Shown here in pieces: positions 45,480 to 58,600 of a stretch of 64,000 bases of DNA; the first letter of the stretch is position 1, and every line of letters starts with the position of its first letter. The DNA is from Isoetes taiwanensis (Eukaryota > Streptophyta > Lycopodiopsida > Isoetales > Isoetaceae), in contig JAJEKV010000049.1 in the NCBI GenBank assembly GCA_021234155.1, forward strand, positions 2,571,487 to 2,635,486, given 5' to 3'. Below the pieces are notes generated by a model. That model did no database searches. It was not told the origin of the DNA and was given only the letters and a program-made list of their open reading frames with translations. The translations under genes and the position numbers were made by a program.

Positions 45480-46130
45480 TGGAGTGCCTAGGTAGCATGT
45501 GTGAGACTAGGTGGCATGCTTGAGCCACCTTCGCATGTTGGAGCCTAGGTGGCATTTGGAGCCCGCATGGCATGTTGGAGCCACCAGTCTAGGTGGCATG
45601 TTAGAGCATAGGTGGCATGTTTGAGCCACTTTAACATGTTGGAGCCCACGTGGCATATTGGAGTCCATGTGGCATGTTTGAGCCACCTTGGCATATTGGA
45701 GCCTAAGTGGTACATTGGAGCCCACATGGCATATTTGAGCCACCTTATCATGTTGGAGCCTAGGTGGCATGTTTGAGCCACCTTGGCATGCCTGAGCCAC
45801 CTTGGCATGTTGGAGCCTAGGTGGCATGTTTGAGCCACCTTGGCATGTTGAGCCTAGATGGCATGTTGGAGCCCACGTGGCATGTTTGAGCCACCTTGGC
45901 ATGTTTGAGCCTAGGTGGCATGTTGGTGCCTAGGTGGCATGCTTGAGCCACCTTGGCATGTTGGTGCCTAAGTGGCATGTTTGAGCCACCTTGGCATGTT
46001 GGAGCCTAGGTGGCATGTTGGAGGCATGTTTGAGCCACCTTGGCATGTTTGAGCCGAGTGGCATGTTTGAGCCACCTTGGCATGTTGGAGCCTAGGTGGC
46101 ATGTTGGGCCCACGTGGCATGCTTGTTCCA
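45480..46130. repeat. 20-bp minisatellite, middle array
   Basis: About 33 units of GGCATGTT(G/T)GAGCC plus a variable five-to-six-base end (TAGGT, CACGT, ACCTT). The variable parts make each joint a small palindrome: GCCTAGGTGGC, GCCCACGTGGC or GCCACCTTGGC. The array separates the complete foldback from its half copy. Confidence 0.9.
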
Positions 46131-46134
46131 ACTC

Positions 46135-47735
46135 GGAAGGGGTTTTGGATTTATCCTCCTCCCAGTGTAGCAATTAGAAGTCAAGAGCGCCTTTTGCAGT
46201 AGCAAAATTGTTTGGGATCATTCGGGATGGCCAATAGATCCAAACTCTGTTATTTCAGTTGCCATGGCTCTGTATGCATGTTTAGAAAATGTGCACCTAG
46301 TTATCTAAGAAAAGGACCGTGTTTTGGCCTCCGAAATGTAAACCCTGTGTGTTGCTAGGTTATTATAGGGTTTATATTTCGGAGGCCAAAACGTGGTCAT
46401 TTTCTTGGATAGCTAGATGTACCTTTTCTAAATATGCATGCGGAGCCATGGCAACTGAAATAACCGAGTTTGGATCTATTGGCCACACCGAACGATCCTA
46501 AACAATTTTGCTATTGCAAAAGGCGCTCTTGACTTCTAATTGCTACACTGGAAGGAGGATAAATCCAAAACCCATTCCGTCAATTCCTATTGCTTCGTGT
46601 TTTTAACTGCAGCTTCTCGACGTTGTCCTAAGTGCAACTGACTAAAACTCGACTTCCATAACGTAAACCCTTCAATAACCTAGCAGCACACAGGGCTTAT
46701 ATTTCAGAGGCCTTATCCTAGTCATATTGGACCAGGATCTTTCACAATGTCATCACGTAGAGGGAGGGTGTTGATGCTAGAAGACGGACCCTTAAAACCT
46801 TTCGGAAGCAGTTCGCCCCAGAGGTCCTCTCCTGAAGGCCCCTGGCCACGGACGGGCAACTCTCCCACTCCAGAACTGTGAACTGACTCTGCCAATGGAC
46901 TCAAAAAATGGACATTACCCTAGGGACCAAGTTTCGTGGGCAGAAGACCATCCCTTCTCCAAGAAGCGCCAAAGTTGTATATGTCTAACATGTTCGTAGT
47001 CAATTGGCCGAGGAGGTGGCTGCGGAATACCGCTATGTAGAGGGTCCATGTTTCTTTCGTTGCCAAAAATGACCATGTAACTTGGTCCCTGGGGTTATTT
47101 CGCCATTTCGAACGACATGACGAAGTCTAATCTCCATTCCAGAGCCTTTGTACTGCCCGAACAACAAAACACTTGGTTTTCTACGCGGTCAACCTGCAGG
47201 ACGCTTTGTGGTTTGATAAGTTCTCCCGGACGGATCTTGGATTTTTTTAAGCCTACTCGAAGCAGGTTACTTGAATGGCAGATTCAACGGTCGGATAGGA
47301 AAATTGAGCTCCCGGGGGAGAAGGGGGGCATTGGCATTTGCCATCCCAGAGGAGCGCTGACAAGAAAGGCTGCCTCGACAACGTTGCTGAGGTCCATTTT
47401 TTGGGGTCTGGCCTCTCCCCTCTAGTGAGGAAGCCACGCAAAGTCCTGGCCTGGTTCGATTTGGGGAAAGGTATCAGCGCTTTAAGTTCTTCAAGATCCC
47501 TCTATTCTATCCCTTGCCAAACTCCTCTACCAAAAATTTCAAAGGTTATCATATTTCTTGCATAAAGTCCTAGTCCTCATATCATGTCACCATCATCTAG
47601 CCATGTCACCTAAAATTTACCAACATCACCCAATGAAAAGACCAAAGATGGACATCTTTTCATTTTTTACCTAGTCAAAACTTGACCTTGCTTACTTGGC
47701 ATGCCATGTCACCACTTGGAGTGCCCAAGTGGCCT
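46135..47735. mobile_element. Second, asymmetric foldback copy
   Basis: 46135-46325 corresponds to 43970-44160 and is answered by its reverse complement at 46388-46570, giving a short left arm of about 190 bp. The right side continues to 47735 and matches 44400-45490 in order and orientation. So this copy has lost most of its left arm. It has more differences than the two arms of the first foldback have from each other, suggesting it is older or that the first one was recently homogenised. Confidence 0.8.
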
Positions 47736-49569
47736 AGGTAGCATATTGGTGCCTAGGTGGCATGCCTGAGCCACCTTGGCATGTTGGAGCCTAGGTGGCA
47801 TATTGGTGCCTAGGTGGCATCCCTGCCTGAGCCACCTTGGCATGTTTGAGCCACCTTGGCACCTAGGTGGCATGTTTGAGCCACCTTGGCATGTTGGAGC
47901 CTAGGTGGCATGTTGGAGCCCACGTGGCATTATGGAGTCCACGTGGCATGTTTGAGCCACATTGGCATGTTGGAGCCTAGGTGGCATGTTGGAGCCTTGT
48001 TGGCATGTTAGAGCCTAGGTGGCATGTTTGAGCCCACCTTGGCATGTTTGAGCCACCTGGCATGTTTGAGCCTAGGTGGCATTGGAGCCTAGGTGGCATG
48101 TTTGAGCCACCTTGGCATGTTTGAGCCTAGGTGGCATGTTTGAGCCACCTTGGCATCTTGGAGGCCACATGGCATGTTGGAGCCTATGTGGCATGTTGGA
48201 GCCTGCGTGGCATGTTTGAGCTATCTTGGCTTGTTTGCGCCACCTTGGCATGTTTGAGCCAATGTGGCATGTTGGAGTCTAGGTGGCATTTTTGAGCCAC
48301 CTTGGCATGTTGGAGCCTACGTGGCATGTTGTGAGCCACCTTAGCATGTTTGAGCCTAGGTGGCATGTTAGAGCCTAGGAGGCATGTTCGAGACTAGGTG
48401 GCATGTTAGAGCCACGACGGCATGTTGGAGGCTAGGTGGCATGTTTGAGCCACCTTGTCATGTTTGAGCCTAGGTGGCATGTTGGAGCCTAGGTGGCATG
48501 TTATTGGAGCCTAGGTGGCATGTTGGAGCCTAGGTGGCATGTTTGAGCCACCTTGGCATGTTTGAGCCACCTTGGCAAGTTGGGGCATAGGTGGCATGTT
48601 GGAGCCCACATGGCATGTTTGAGCACGTTGGAGCCTAGGTTGGAGCCATTTTGTCATGTTGGAGCCTAGGTGGCATGTTGGAGCCACCTTCGCGTGTTTG
48701 AGTCTAGGTGGGATGTTAGAACCACCTTGGCATATTGGAGACCACGTGGCATGTTGGAGCGCACGTGGCATGTTTGAGCTACCTTGGCATGATGGAGCCT
48801 AGATAGCATGTTGGAGCCTAGGTGGCATGTTGGAGCCCACGTGTCATGTTTGAGCCACCTTGGCAAGTTGGAGCATAGGTGGCATGTTGGAGCCAGCGTG
48901 GCATGTTTGAGCATGTTGGAGCCTAGGTGGCATGTTTGAGCCATTTTGTCATGTTGGAGTCTAGGTGGCATGTTGGAGCCACCTTGGCATGTTTGAGCCT
49001 TGGTGGCATGTTAGAGCCACCTTGGCATGTTGGAGCCCACGTGGCATGTTTGAGACACCTTGGCATGTTGGAGCCTAGATGGCATGTTGGAGCCTAGGTG
49101 GCATGTTGGAGCCCACGTGGAATGTTTGAGCCACCTTGGCATGTTGGAGCCTAGGTGGCATGTTGAAGCACATGTGGCATGTTTGAGCCTAGGTGGCATG
49201 TTTGAGCCACCTTGGCATGTTGGAGCCCACGTGGCATGTTTGAGCCACCTTGGCATGTTTGAGCCTAGGTGGCATGTTTGAGCCTAGGTGGCATGTTTGA
49301 GCCTAGGTGGCATGTTAGAGCCATGGTGGCATGTTGGAGCCTAGGTGGCATGGTTGAGCCAACTTGGCATATTTAAGCCTAGGTGGCATGTTGTGAGCCA
49401 CCTTGGCATGTTGGAGCCTAGGTGGCATGGTGGAGCCCACGTGGCAGGTTTGCGCCGCCTTTGCATATTGGAGCATGGCATGTTGGAGCCACCTTGGCAT
49501 GTTGGAGCCACCTTGGTGGCATGTTTGAGCCACCTTGTGTATGTTTGAGCCACCTTGGTGGCATGTTTG
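47690..49569. repeat. 20-bp minisatellite, long right array
   Basis: About 90 units of the same family, with many variants mixed rather than arranged in higher-order blocks. It contains numerous CCACGTGG sites, which include the G-box core CACGTG. The Copia element at 49570 is inserted in it and the array resumes at 55093. Open frames on both strands are products of the repeat. Confidence 0.9.
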
Positions 49570-52500
49570 TGTTGGTTTTGAAAGATGTTGGTCATCATAT
49601 ATTTCCAGTTGAAGATGCTTCAAAGAATCATGAGAGCCAGAATAATTACTAGGTTCAATGATGAGTTACATTTGCCTAGTCAATATTGTACATAATGCAT
49701 CGAACCATTGGGACCTAGGAGATAATATTATTTCTATATATATTCGAGGAGGTTAAGGCTACCGCATTGGTGCCAAAACCATTCAAATGGTTCCAGCTAT
49801 TGCCCGGGAGATTTTCGGGCCTAAACTGACGACCAAACACCTGTACATATAGACAAACCCAATACAATAAAACATAGAGGGAATTACAGTTAATTCCGGC
49901 ATGATTCGAGTGCATTGAAGGAGTTCAAGTTCGAATTATTGATAGTGGATTTCCGGTCAATGCTCTTATAATTGAGTCAATGACTCTAATGAACAGTAAC
50001 ATTTAAAATTAGTCATATGGTTCATTGATCGTGTATATCCTTAGTTTCAAAGTTAATGCTAACTTGTGAAACTATTGCTTAAAGTTTTTGAAGGTGAATT
50101 TCTAGGCAAAAATCAAGAGGCCATTACACAAGTCTTTGATTCTAAAATCATCATTTGGTATCAGAGCTTGGTGTGCTTGATTATTCTTTGAACAAGATGT
50201 CAAGCAGGTTTGGTGCCAGCCTTTTGAGCAGTGTGGATGTATTCAAAGGAGGAGCAGGCTTTCAGGTATGGAAAGATGCAATTAAGCACATTCTTGAAGT
50301 AGAGGATCTATGGGATCTTGTTGATCCAGAAGGTGTGGACTTGAGCAGTCTAGCAAACACTTTACAGAGGTCTGTGTCAGAAGGATCAGTAAATGCAAAT
50401 GCTACTAATGCAACTAATGCAGGTGAGACAAGTGCAAGGGGAACAGTGGTCAGCCAAGGAGTAATGGCAGGAAGGTCATTGTATGCACGCATCAAGGAGG
50501 CTCAAGGAATTATCTCTTGCAAGGTAAGTTCTACTATTAGGCTTAAATTGAGAGATAAAAGTCCTAGGCAGATGTGGAAGTTTCTTCTTATGAATTATGA
50601 GGAGAAGACTTCTTCACAGATTGAATTATTGGAGAATGAACTCAGAAGCTTAAAGCTTCAAGTGGAAGGAGATGTCTCAGAATATTTTAACCAGTTTGAT
50701 AACATTATTGCTGACTTGTCAGCTGCAGCAGTAAATGTATCAGAAAGGAGTCAAGTCTTACAAATTTCTAGAGCTATTGACAATGAACAACTAGGATTAT
50801 TCATAAGGAATATGTGTAAAACACGAGAAGAAGCTGAAGGAGTGTTGAGAACAGAATTTGAGCAAAAGAAATTAAAGGAAGGAGAGGATACTGCTGAAAT
50901 ACTTCTCACTGGTGCAAAGAAACAGATCACATGCTATTATTGTCATGAGAATGGTCATTTTAAAAGCCAATGCCCAAAAATGAAAAAGGAATTTAACTGT
51001 TATAACTGTGGAGGTAAAGGGCACATGGCTGCCAAATGTTCATCTCCCAAGGATTATAGTCAAGGGAGAGGAAGGGGAAAAGCTCCTAGAGGAGGAAGAG
51101 GTGTTGGGAGAAAAGATGGTAGCAGACCTGCAGGTGTTCATATCACCAAGGCAGCTGAAGATGCAAACAAAGAGGAGTCTCAAGATGAGAATGAGGTAAA
51201 TAAATTGTTGGTAGCTCAAAATGCAAATTCTGAAACTAATAAAAGGGATGATATTGTTGTAGTTGATAGTGGAGCTGAGAGATCAGTAGTTCAAACTATT
51301 GATCTACTCCAAGCCATTGATGCCACTCGAAAGAGCAAAATTCAAGTTGGAAATGGAGAAGTGCAACTTGCTGAAGGATCTGGATTATTGCAGCTGATAG
51401 ACTTAGATGGAAATGTTGTTGACATAGAAAATGTTTTGTGTGTGCCTACTTTGATCAAAAACTTGATCTCAGTTAGTCAACTAGTTGACTTGGGATACAA
51501 GATAAACTTTGATTCCAAAGGATGTAGCATTTATCTTGATAATATATTGAAGTTTTATGCCAAAAGATTTGGTAATCTATTTCAAATGGAGGGAGCAATT
51601 AAAAGTAGCATAAATTGCATTATTAATTCTGATACAGAGTTATGGCACAACAGGTTAGCTCACACTCATTATAACAATATTAAATACTTGGCAAAAAAGG
51701 GATGGATTTCTTGCAGAGATGATAAGTCAGACAAATTTATGTGTGAAGGATGCATGCTAGGTAAAATAAACAGGCTGCCATTCAAGAAGTCAGCAAATAG
51801 AGCTAAGCACGTGCTTGAATTGGTACATACAGACCTGTGTGGACCTCTGAACATAAGGAGCAGATCAAACAAAAGGTACTTCATCACATTTATAGATGAT
51901 TACTCACGAAAATGCAAAGTTTATTGCCTAGCAAGAAAATCACAAGCATTGCAAGCTTTTAAACAATATGTAGCAGAGGTAGAAAGAGAAACTGGGAATA
52001 AAGTGAAATGCATTAGGTCAGATCGAGGAGGAGAATACTTGTCTACTAAGTTTAGACTGTTTTGTATTGCTAATGGAATCAAAAGGTAGATGACTTGCAG
52101 GTTTAGCCCCCAACAAAATGGGGTGGCAGAAAGAAAGAATAGAACTCTAATGGATGCAGTTAGGTCCATGATTAAACAAAGTGGACTTCCTAATTATTTG
52201 TGGGAGGAGGCCTTGAAGACTGCCACTCTTGTTCAAAACAGACTTCCTACAGCAGCCATAAAAGGTAATGTACCTCATAGTCTTTGGCATAATGTAAATG
52301 AAAAGATTGATTATGACAGATTCAAAACTTATGGATGTCTTACCTATGCTCACATACCTCATGAATTAAGGAAGAAGTTGGACAGCAAAGCTGAAGTTGG
52401 CTACTTAGTAGGTTATGATGAGGAAGCCAAGGGATACAGGATTTTTAATCCACTTACCAAGCAAATAATCATTAGTAGGGATGTGGTCTTTAATGAGAAT

Positions 52501-55092
52501 GTCATTTACAGAGATAGGTTAAAGAGTTATGAATTAAAGGGAGCAGAAGTAGAGAAGCATGATAAAGCAGCAAAACAAATGGACAAACAGGTAAATGACT
52601 TAGATTCAGATGATGATGACTCATTAGAAGATGATAATGCAAATGAAATAGCAGTTAAGAACATGCAGCAAGCAGGGGAATTAGAAAAACAAGCAGAACA
52701 GCAAGAGGAAAGTATTGTCAAACAAAAGAAAAATCAAGCTGATAGACTTTTAGAAGATACTCACATTGACTTAGACCAATATGGGCGGACTGAAACAGGA
52801 AAAAGCAGGAGACTACAGGGAAGACATATAGATCATGATCAGATTTTGAGTATAACAGAAGATTTGAGTGTACCTAGGTCATATGGTGAAGTGCTGGCAT
52901 GTGCAGACAAAGAAATGTGGATAAATGCAATGAACGAGGAGATGGATTCTTTTAAGGAAACACATACCTATGATATAGTGGAGTACACTGCAGACAAACA
53001 TGTAATAGGCAGCAAATGGCTGTTTAAGTTAAAGATAAATGCAGATGGAAGTTTGAAACACAAAGCTAGACTAGTGGCTCAGGGATTTACCCAGAAAAAG
53101 GGAGAAGATTATGAGGAGACTTATTCTCCAATTGTAAAGCTGACTAGTCTTAGAATGCTATTATCTATAGCTAATGCTCTGGACTTAGAAGTACATCACA
53201 TGGATGTAAAGACTGCCTTCTTAAATGCAAAGCTAGAGGAAAATGTATACCTCAGGCAACCAGCTGGCTTTGAGCAAGGAGAAAACAAAATTTGGAAGTT
53301 AAATAGGGCTGTTTATGGCCTAAAACAGTCCCCTAGGGAATGGTACAATTGCATTGATAAGTATCTTAGAGAACAGAAGTTTGAGAAGCTACAGAATGAT
53401 GGGAATCTTTATAGGTTCAGAAATGAAAAAGAATATTGTATAATTGCCCTGTATGTCGACGACTGTATTATGTTTGCAAACAGCAAATCATGCTTGAATC
53501 AATGCAAAGAGATACTTAAGAGCAGGTTCAGAATGACAGACCTAGGAGAGTTAAAACAATTTCTTGGAATAGAGGTTTCGAGAGACAGACAGAAAAAGAC
53601 TTTGAAGCTTACACAACATAGACATATAGAGAATATGTTGAAAAGGTTCAACCTTGATCATGCTAACACAGTCAGCACTCCAATAGTTCCAGGTCATAAA
53701 CTTACTGCAGAAGAAGAAATTTCAGAAAATGAAAGAAAAGAAATGGAGGAAATACCTTATCGAGCACTAGTAGGATGTTTGCTTTACTTGGCAAACAACA
53801 CAAGGCCAAATATTACATATGCTGTCAACATTCTTAGCAGACGAAATCACAATCCTAGCAAGCAGCATTGGATAGCTGGGAAAAGGGTACTTAGGTATCT
53901 AAAAGGTACCATGAACAATACTTATAATTCTACAGACTTGGTCATGAAGGCTTTTAGTGATGCTGACTGGGGAGGAGATTTAAGTTGCAGAAAGTCTACC
54001 TCAGGCTATGTAATAATGTTAGGAGGAAGCACTATAGCATGGAGAACTAAAAAGCAGAACGCCATAGCCATGTCCACAACTGAAGCTGACTATGTGGCTG
54101 CATCCCTAGTTGCCAAAGAAGTTGCATAGTTAAGAAGGTTAATGAATGAGTTGGATTGTGATCAAGAAAGACCAACACAGATCTTCACTGATAGCCAGAG
54201 TTGCATGGCCATTGTCAAAAACCCTGTAGATCATGACAGGACTAAACATATTGAGCTGAATGTTCATTTCATAAGGGATTTGGCATCTAAGGGCTACATA
54301 CAGATGAGCTATGTTCACACTTCAAATCAGACAGCAGACATCCTCACAAAGGCACTTGTTGAAAGTAAGTTCAAAAAATTCAAGCAGGATATGAATGTGA
54401 CAGAAGGAAACTCTTATGAGCAAACAGACAGTTGGAAAAATTCAGTACAAGAGAATAAGAACTTCTCCAGACTTCAAAGAAATACAGAAATATATGATGA
54501 AGGAGGAGTGTTGGTTTTGAAAGATGTTGGTCATCATATATTTCCAGTTGAAGATGCTTCAAAGAATCATGAGAGCCAGAATAATTACTAGGTTCAATGA
54601 TGAGTTACATTTGCCTAGTCAATATTGTACATAATGCATCGAACCATTGGGACCTAGGAGATAATATTATTTCTATATATGTTCGAGGAGGTTAAGGCTA
54701 CCGCATTGGTGCCAAAACCATTCAAATGGTTCCAGCTATTGCCCGGGAGATTTTCGGGCCTAAACCGACGACCAAACACCTGTACATATAGACAAACCCA
54801 ATACAATAAAACATAGAGTGAATTACAGTTAATTCCGGCATGATCCGAGTGCATTGAAGGAGTTCAAGTTCGAATTATTGATAGTGGATTTCCGGTCAAT
54901 GCTCTTATAATTGAGTCAATGACTCTAATGAACAGTAACATTTAAAATTAGTCATATGGTTCATTGATCGTGTATATCCTTAGTTTCAAAGTTAATGATA
55001 ACTTGTGAAACTATTGCTTAAAGTTTTTGAAGGTGAATTTCTAGGCAAAAATCAAGAGGCCATTACACAAGTCTTTGATTCTAAAATCATCA
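49570..55092 (+). mobile_element. Complete Ty1/Copia LTR retrotransposon, 5523 bp
   Basis: Bounded by two 584-bp LTRs that begin TGTTGG and end ATCATCA, flanked by the 5-bp target duplication GTTTG at 49565-49569 and 55093-55097. The LTRs differ at only about five positions (roughly 99 percent identity by eye), so the insertion is young. Primer-binding site, gag-pol and polypurine tract are all present. The coding frame has two in-frame TAG codons, so this copy probably cannot move on its own. It interrupts the 20-bp minisatellite. Confidence 0.97.
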
Positions 55093-55482
55093 GTTTGAGC
55101 CACCTTGGCATGTTTGAGCCTCGGTGGCATGTTTGAGCCAAGTGGACAGAATATTTGTCCATTGCACATCCCTATGGCAGAAAAAGATATGTACACAAAT
55201 GATGATATCTTGAGTGTTTTTTCGACATTTCTGGCTGATATTTGAAATGACTATCATGGAACTTGTAGGAACATGTGGAAAGAAATTTGGCTTGATTTGG
55301 AACTAAGGTGATGGAGAGAAATTGGATTGGATATATTTTTGTCTCAATGAACTGCAAGAAAAAACCAGCAAATAATTTTTTGAATCCTGATTTCTATAAG
55401 GTTTTTGTTGTATGCTTTCAACTCCTGCAAGTCTGAATGGGACCTGAGATCATGTGCATGTGCTCAAAAATGGATTTGAGGT

Positions 55483-55673
<191 letters not shown>

Positions 55674-58600
55674 AAAGTAAGAGACGGTTTTGTCATTAAT
55701 TATAAAATCTCAAGTACATTGCAAAAGTATGCCTTTAGAGAATAAGCATACCAAAATATGCATGAGAACCAGCAAGTAGCTGAACTGTACTATAACAAAA
55801 TTTGATAAGCAGCAGCAAATAAGAAGATATGTTTAAATCCTTGTTCTTGAAAGCAATGAAACTGTGTAGAGTCCGCGATGTAGAAGAGAATTCTTGGAAC
55901 TTCTTGGAAAATTATAAACTTGCCAAATAGGTAATCCACCAAAAAAGTAAGCTAGAACAGAATTAAAGAAGAGCAATGACATGCTTCTTAGATGGTAGGC
56001 CGTGAGAGGGGATGATCAAGACTGAGAAGAGAAGACTGAGTTACAATAGGCATTGAAGGCATCCATGGATCCAAAAACATAGTGGTCGGGGGCCCAATTG
56101 TTGTTGTAAAACAGACATAACTTATCTTTGTCCTCCAGAAGGATCAACAAGGATCCATGAAAATCAGCCAATAATCTGTGATTATAGTACATTGTTCTGT
56201 ACCTTGTTAGCTGTGCTTCAGTAAGAACAAAGTTATTGACTGACAGAAAAGTCTATAGGCAATGGATTTGCACGACTTCTCTGCAAAAAATACTTGCCCA
56301 CAAATCTTCACTTTCCTTCTGATATCTCTTATGACCTTTCCTCATAAGGAATGATTCCATGAAAGTCGCAATATCATTTTTCATAACTTGATCTTGAGTT
56401 TCTGGCTAAAAGGAGAGTGGCTGTCAAATTTGTTACTTCCTTCTCCACGCAGGAAATTAAGATATTCTAGGATCATCAAAAAGAAATAAGTTAGAATCCA
56501 CAACATTTAGATTTGAAGCAAATAAATCATAATGTCCCCTATACTGTCCATGAGTCTCCCATTTCCTGTCAAAGTTAGATCCAAATTTCTTTTTATGAAC
56601 AGTAGCAATAGTCTCAAAATCAAATTGAAAATGCATCTTTATCCAAAAGGTAGAGGGGTTTTTATGTCCATATAAAATACGATTTCTGGCTTTCCAAATG
56701 TTCCAAAGAGCAATGTAGATAATTGAGTTGACAAATTTATCATATTGATGCATAAGGGATAGAAGATCCCCATTGTTTACAATGCCAAATTTATCAGCAA
56801 TCCAAGCCCAAAAACCATTCAATTTGCTACAGAGAAAAATATGGCACATATCCTCAACTCTGTGACAAGCCATAGGACAATTTGCAGAGATGTTAGGATT
56901 TCTCTTTGACAGTGAGACCAAATTGTTCAGGCTACCATTAGCAAGAAGCCAGATGAAATAAGAGATTTTAGGTGGACAATAAGAATTCCAGACATTATGG
57001 AAAAGTCTCTTAAACTGATCATGACTGATGGACCATTTCAACATAGCTTTACAGTCATCAATATTAGAGGACATAGCATTGTATACACTTTTCACTTTGT
57101 AGATCCCTTTCCCATTTATAGTCCTGTCACCTTTATCAGTGTTGGCAGACACAAATTAGAGAGAAAAGGTTTGATGAGAGAATAAATTTTCTTATCTGAG
57201 GAGGTCTCCTTGATAATGCCTTTCAATCTAGTCCAAGAAATGATTCTCCCTCCTATGAAAAGGTCTCTGATATAATCTAAACCAGCCTCATGCCACTTCT
57301 TATAGATTCTAGGATGTCTGATAGCCAGAACTGGAGAATTTTGATCAGTCATAACAGGATTCCAGAAAATGGGAATATCAAAATGAAGCTTATCTCTTGA
57401 GATAATTGGAAATTAGGGGAGATAGCATTCCAGGCCTTAATGAGATTATTCATAAGGGGAGAGATATTGGAGGCTGGTTTAATTTGAGTGAAAGCAGAAT
57501 GAGGAAGCAAGTGTTGAATAGAGGGATGCCCATACGGATGACTTAAAGTTATCCAAATATCTGATGAACTTGTAAGCAGGAGATTGGTTCCCATGAATGG
57601 CTTTTCAAATAAATTTCTCAGCAAGAGATTGAGCTTGGATAAAAAGGTTCTTGCAGCCTAAACCACTAGAACATTGCATATAGAATTCCAGTTAACCAGA
57701 TGACTTCCTTTCCAAATGAAGTTTCTAATTATTTTCTCCAGCTCCAAATAAACACATTTAGGGGCAACTAATGCTGTAGAAAAATAGACATGAGAGCTTG
57801 CAAGAACAGCATTGGCAATGATGGACCTACCAGCAAGAGAGAGATAACTCCTATAATTATTCAGCTTTTTTTTTAATTCTCAAAAGAACAGGGTCCCAAA
57901 GGCCTTTGATGTTTTGATTCATAGAAAGGGGCATACCTAATAAATTAGTTGCATGAGTAGGAGGAAGAACACTGATACCAGCTAAATTTGGATAATTGAT
58001 ATCCCCAATGATCAAACTTTTGTTTAAGTTTAATTGAATGCCTGAGGCAGCTGAGAATTGACTGAGGATCTTGAGGAAGAGATCAATGTTAGGCATATCA
58101 GCATTAAGGAAGGAGAAGGTATCATCAGCATATTGAAGAATAGTAATGCTATCATCAGGATTAGGAAGTTTTAAACCTTTGATTTTGAGCAGTATTCTGA
58201 TAATGAATAGTTACCTTGGTTAAAAGCTCTGCAGCCACTAAAAAAAGATAAGGGGCAAGAGGACAGCCTTGCCTAACCCCACAAGAGAGAGGAAAGAATT
58301 CAGAGGGGACACCATTGATTAGAACAGCTGAATTCGATCTTGAGTTTAGACCATGAATTAGACTAATCAGCTTCGGAGGGAAGCCAATTTTTGACATGGC
58401 AAAATCTAAGAAATCCCATCTAACAGAATCAAAAGCACGCTTGAAGTCCAGCTTAAGAAGAATGCAGTTTTGATTAGAGATTTTATTCCAATGCAAATCT
58501 TCCATAGCAGCCACATAATTATCCAGAATATATCTGTTAGGTAGAAAAGCAGATTGATTTGGACTTATATTTCTTTGAAGAAAGTTTTTAATTCTCAAAG

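Larger units (their letters stand above)
42825..45492. mobile_element. Giant foldback structure, arms about 1.3 kb
   Basis: 42825-44177 is the reverse complement of 44201-45492 with few differences. The middle loop is only about 23 bp (44178-44200). One difference is about 60 bp present near 42940-42995 and missing in the right arm. Each arm holds a smaller hairpin built on GGCCTCCGAAACGTAAACCC and its reverse (43840-43900 and 44490-44550). The structure resembles Foldback transposons, which have long inverted repeats and tandem arrays; here the 20-bp minisatellite lies on the outer sides. No target duplication or transposase was found. Confidence 0.85.
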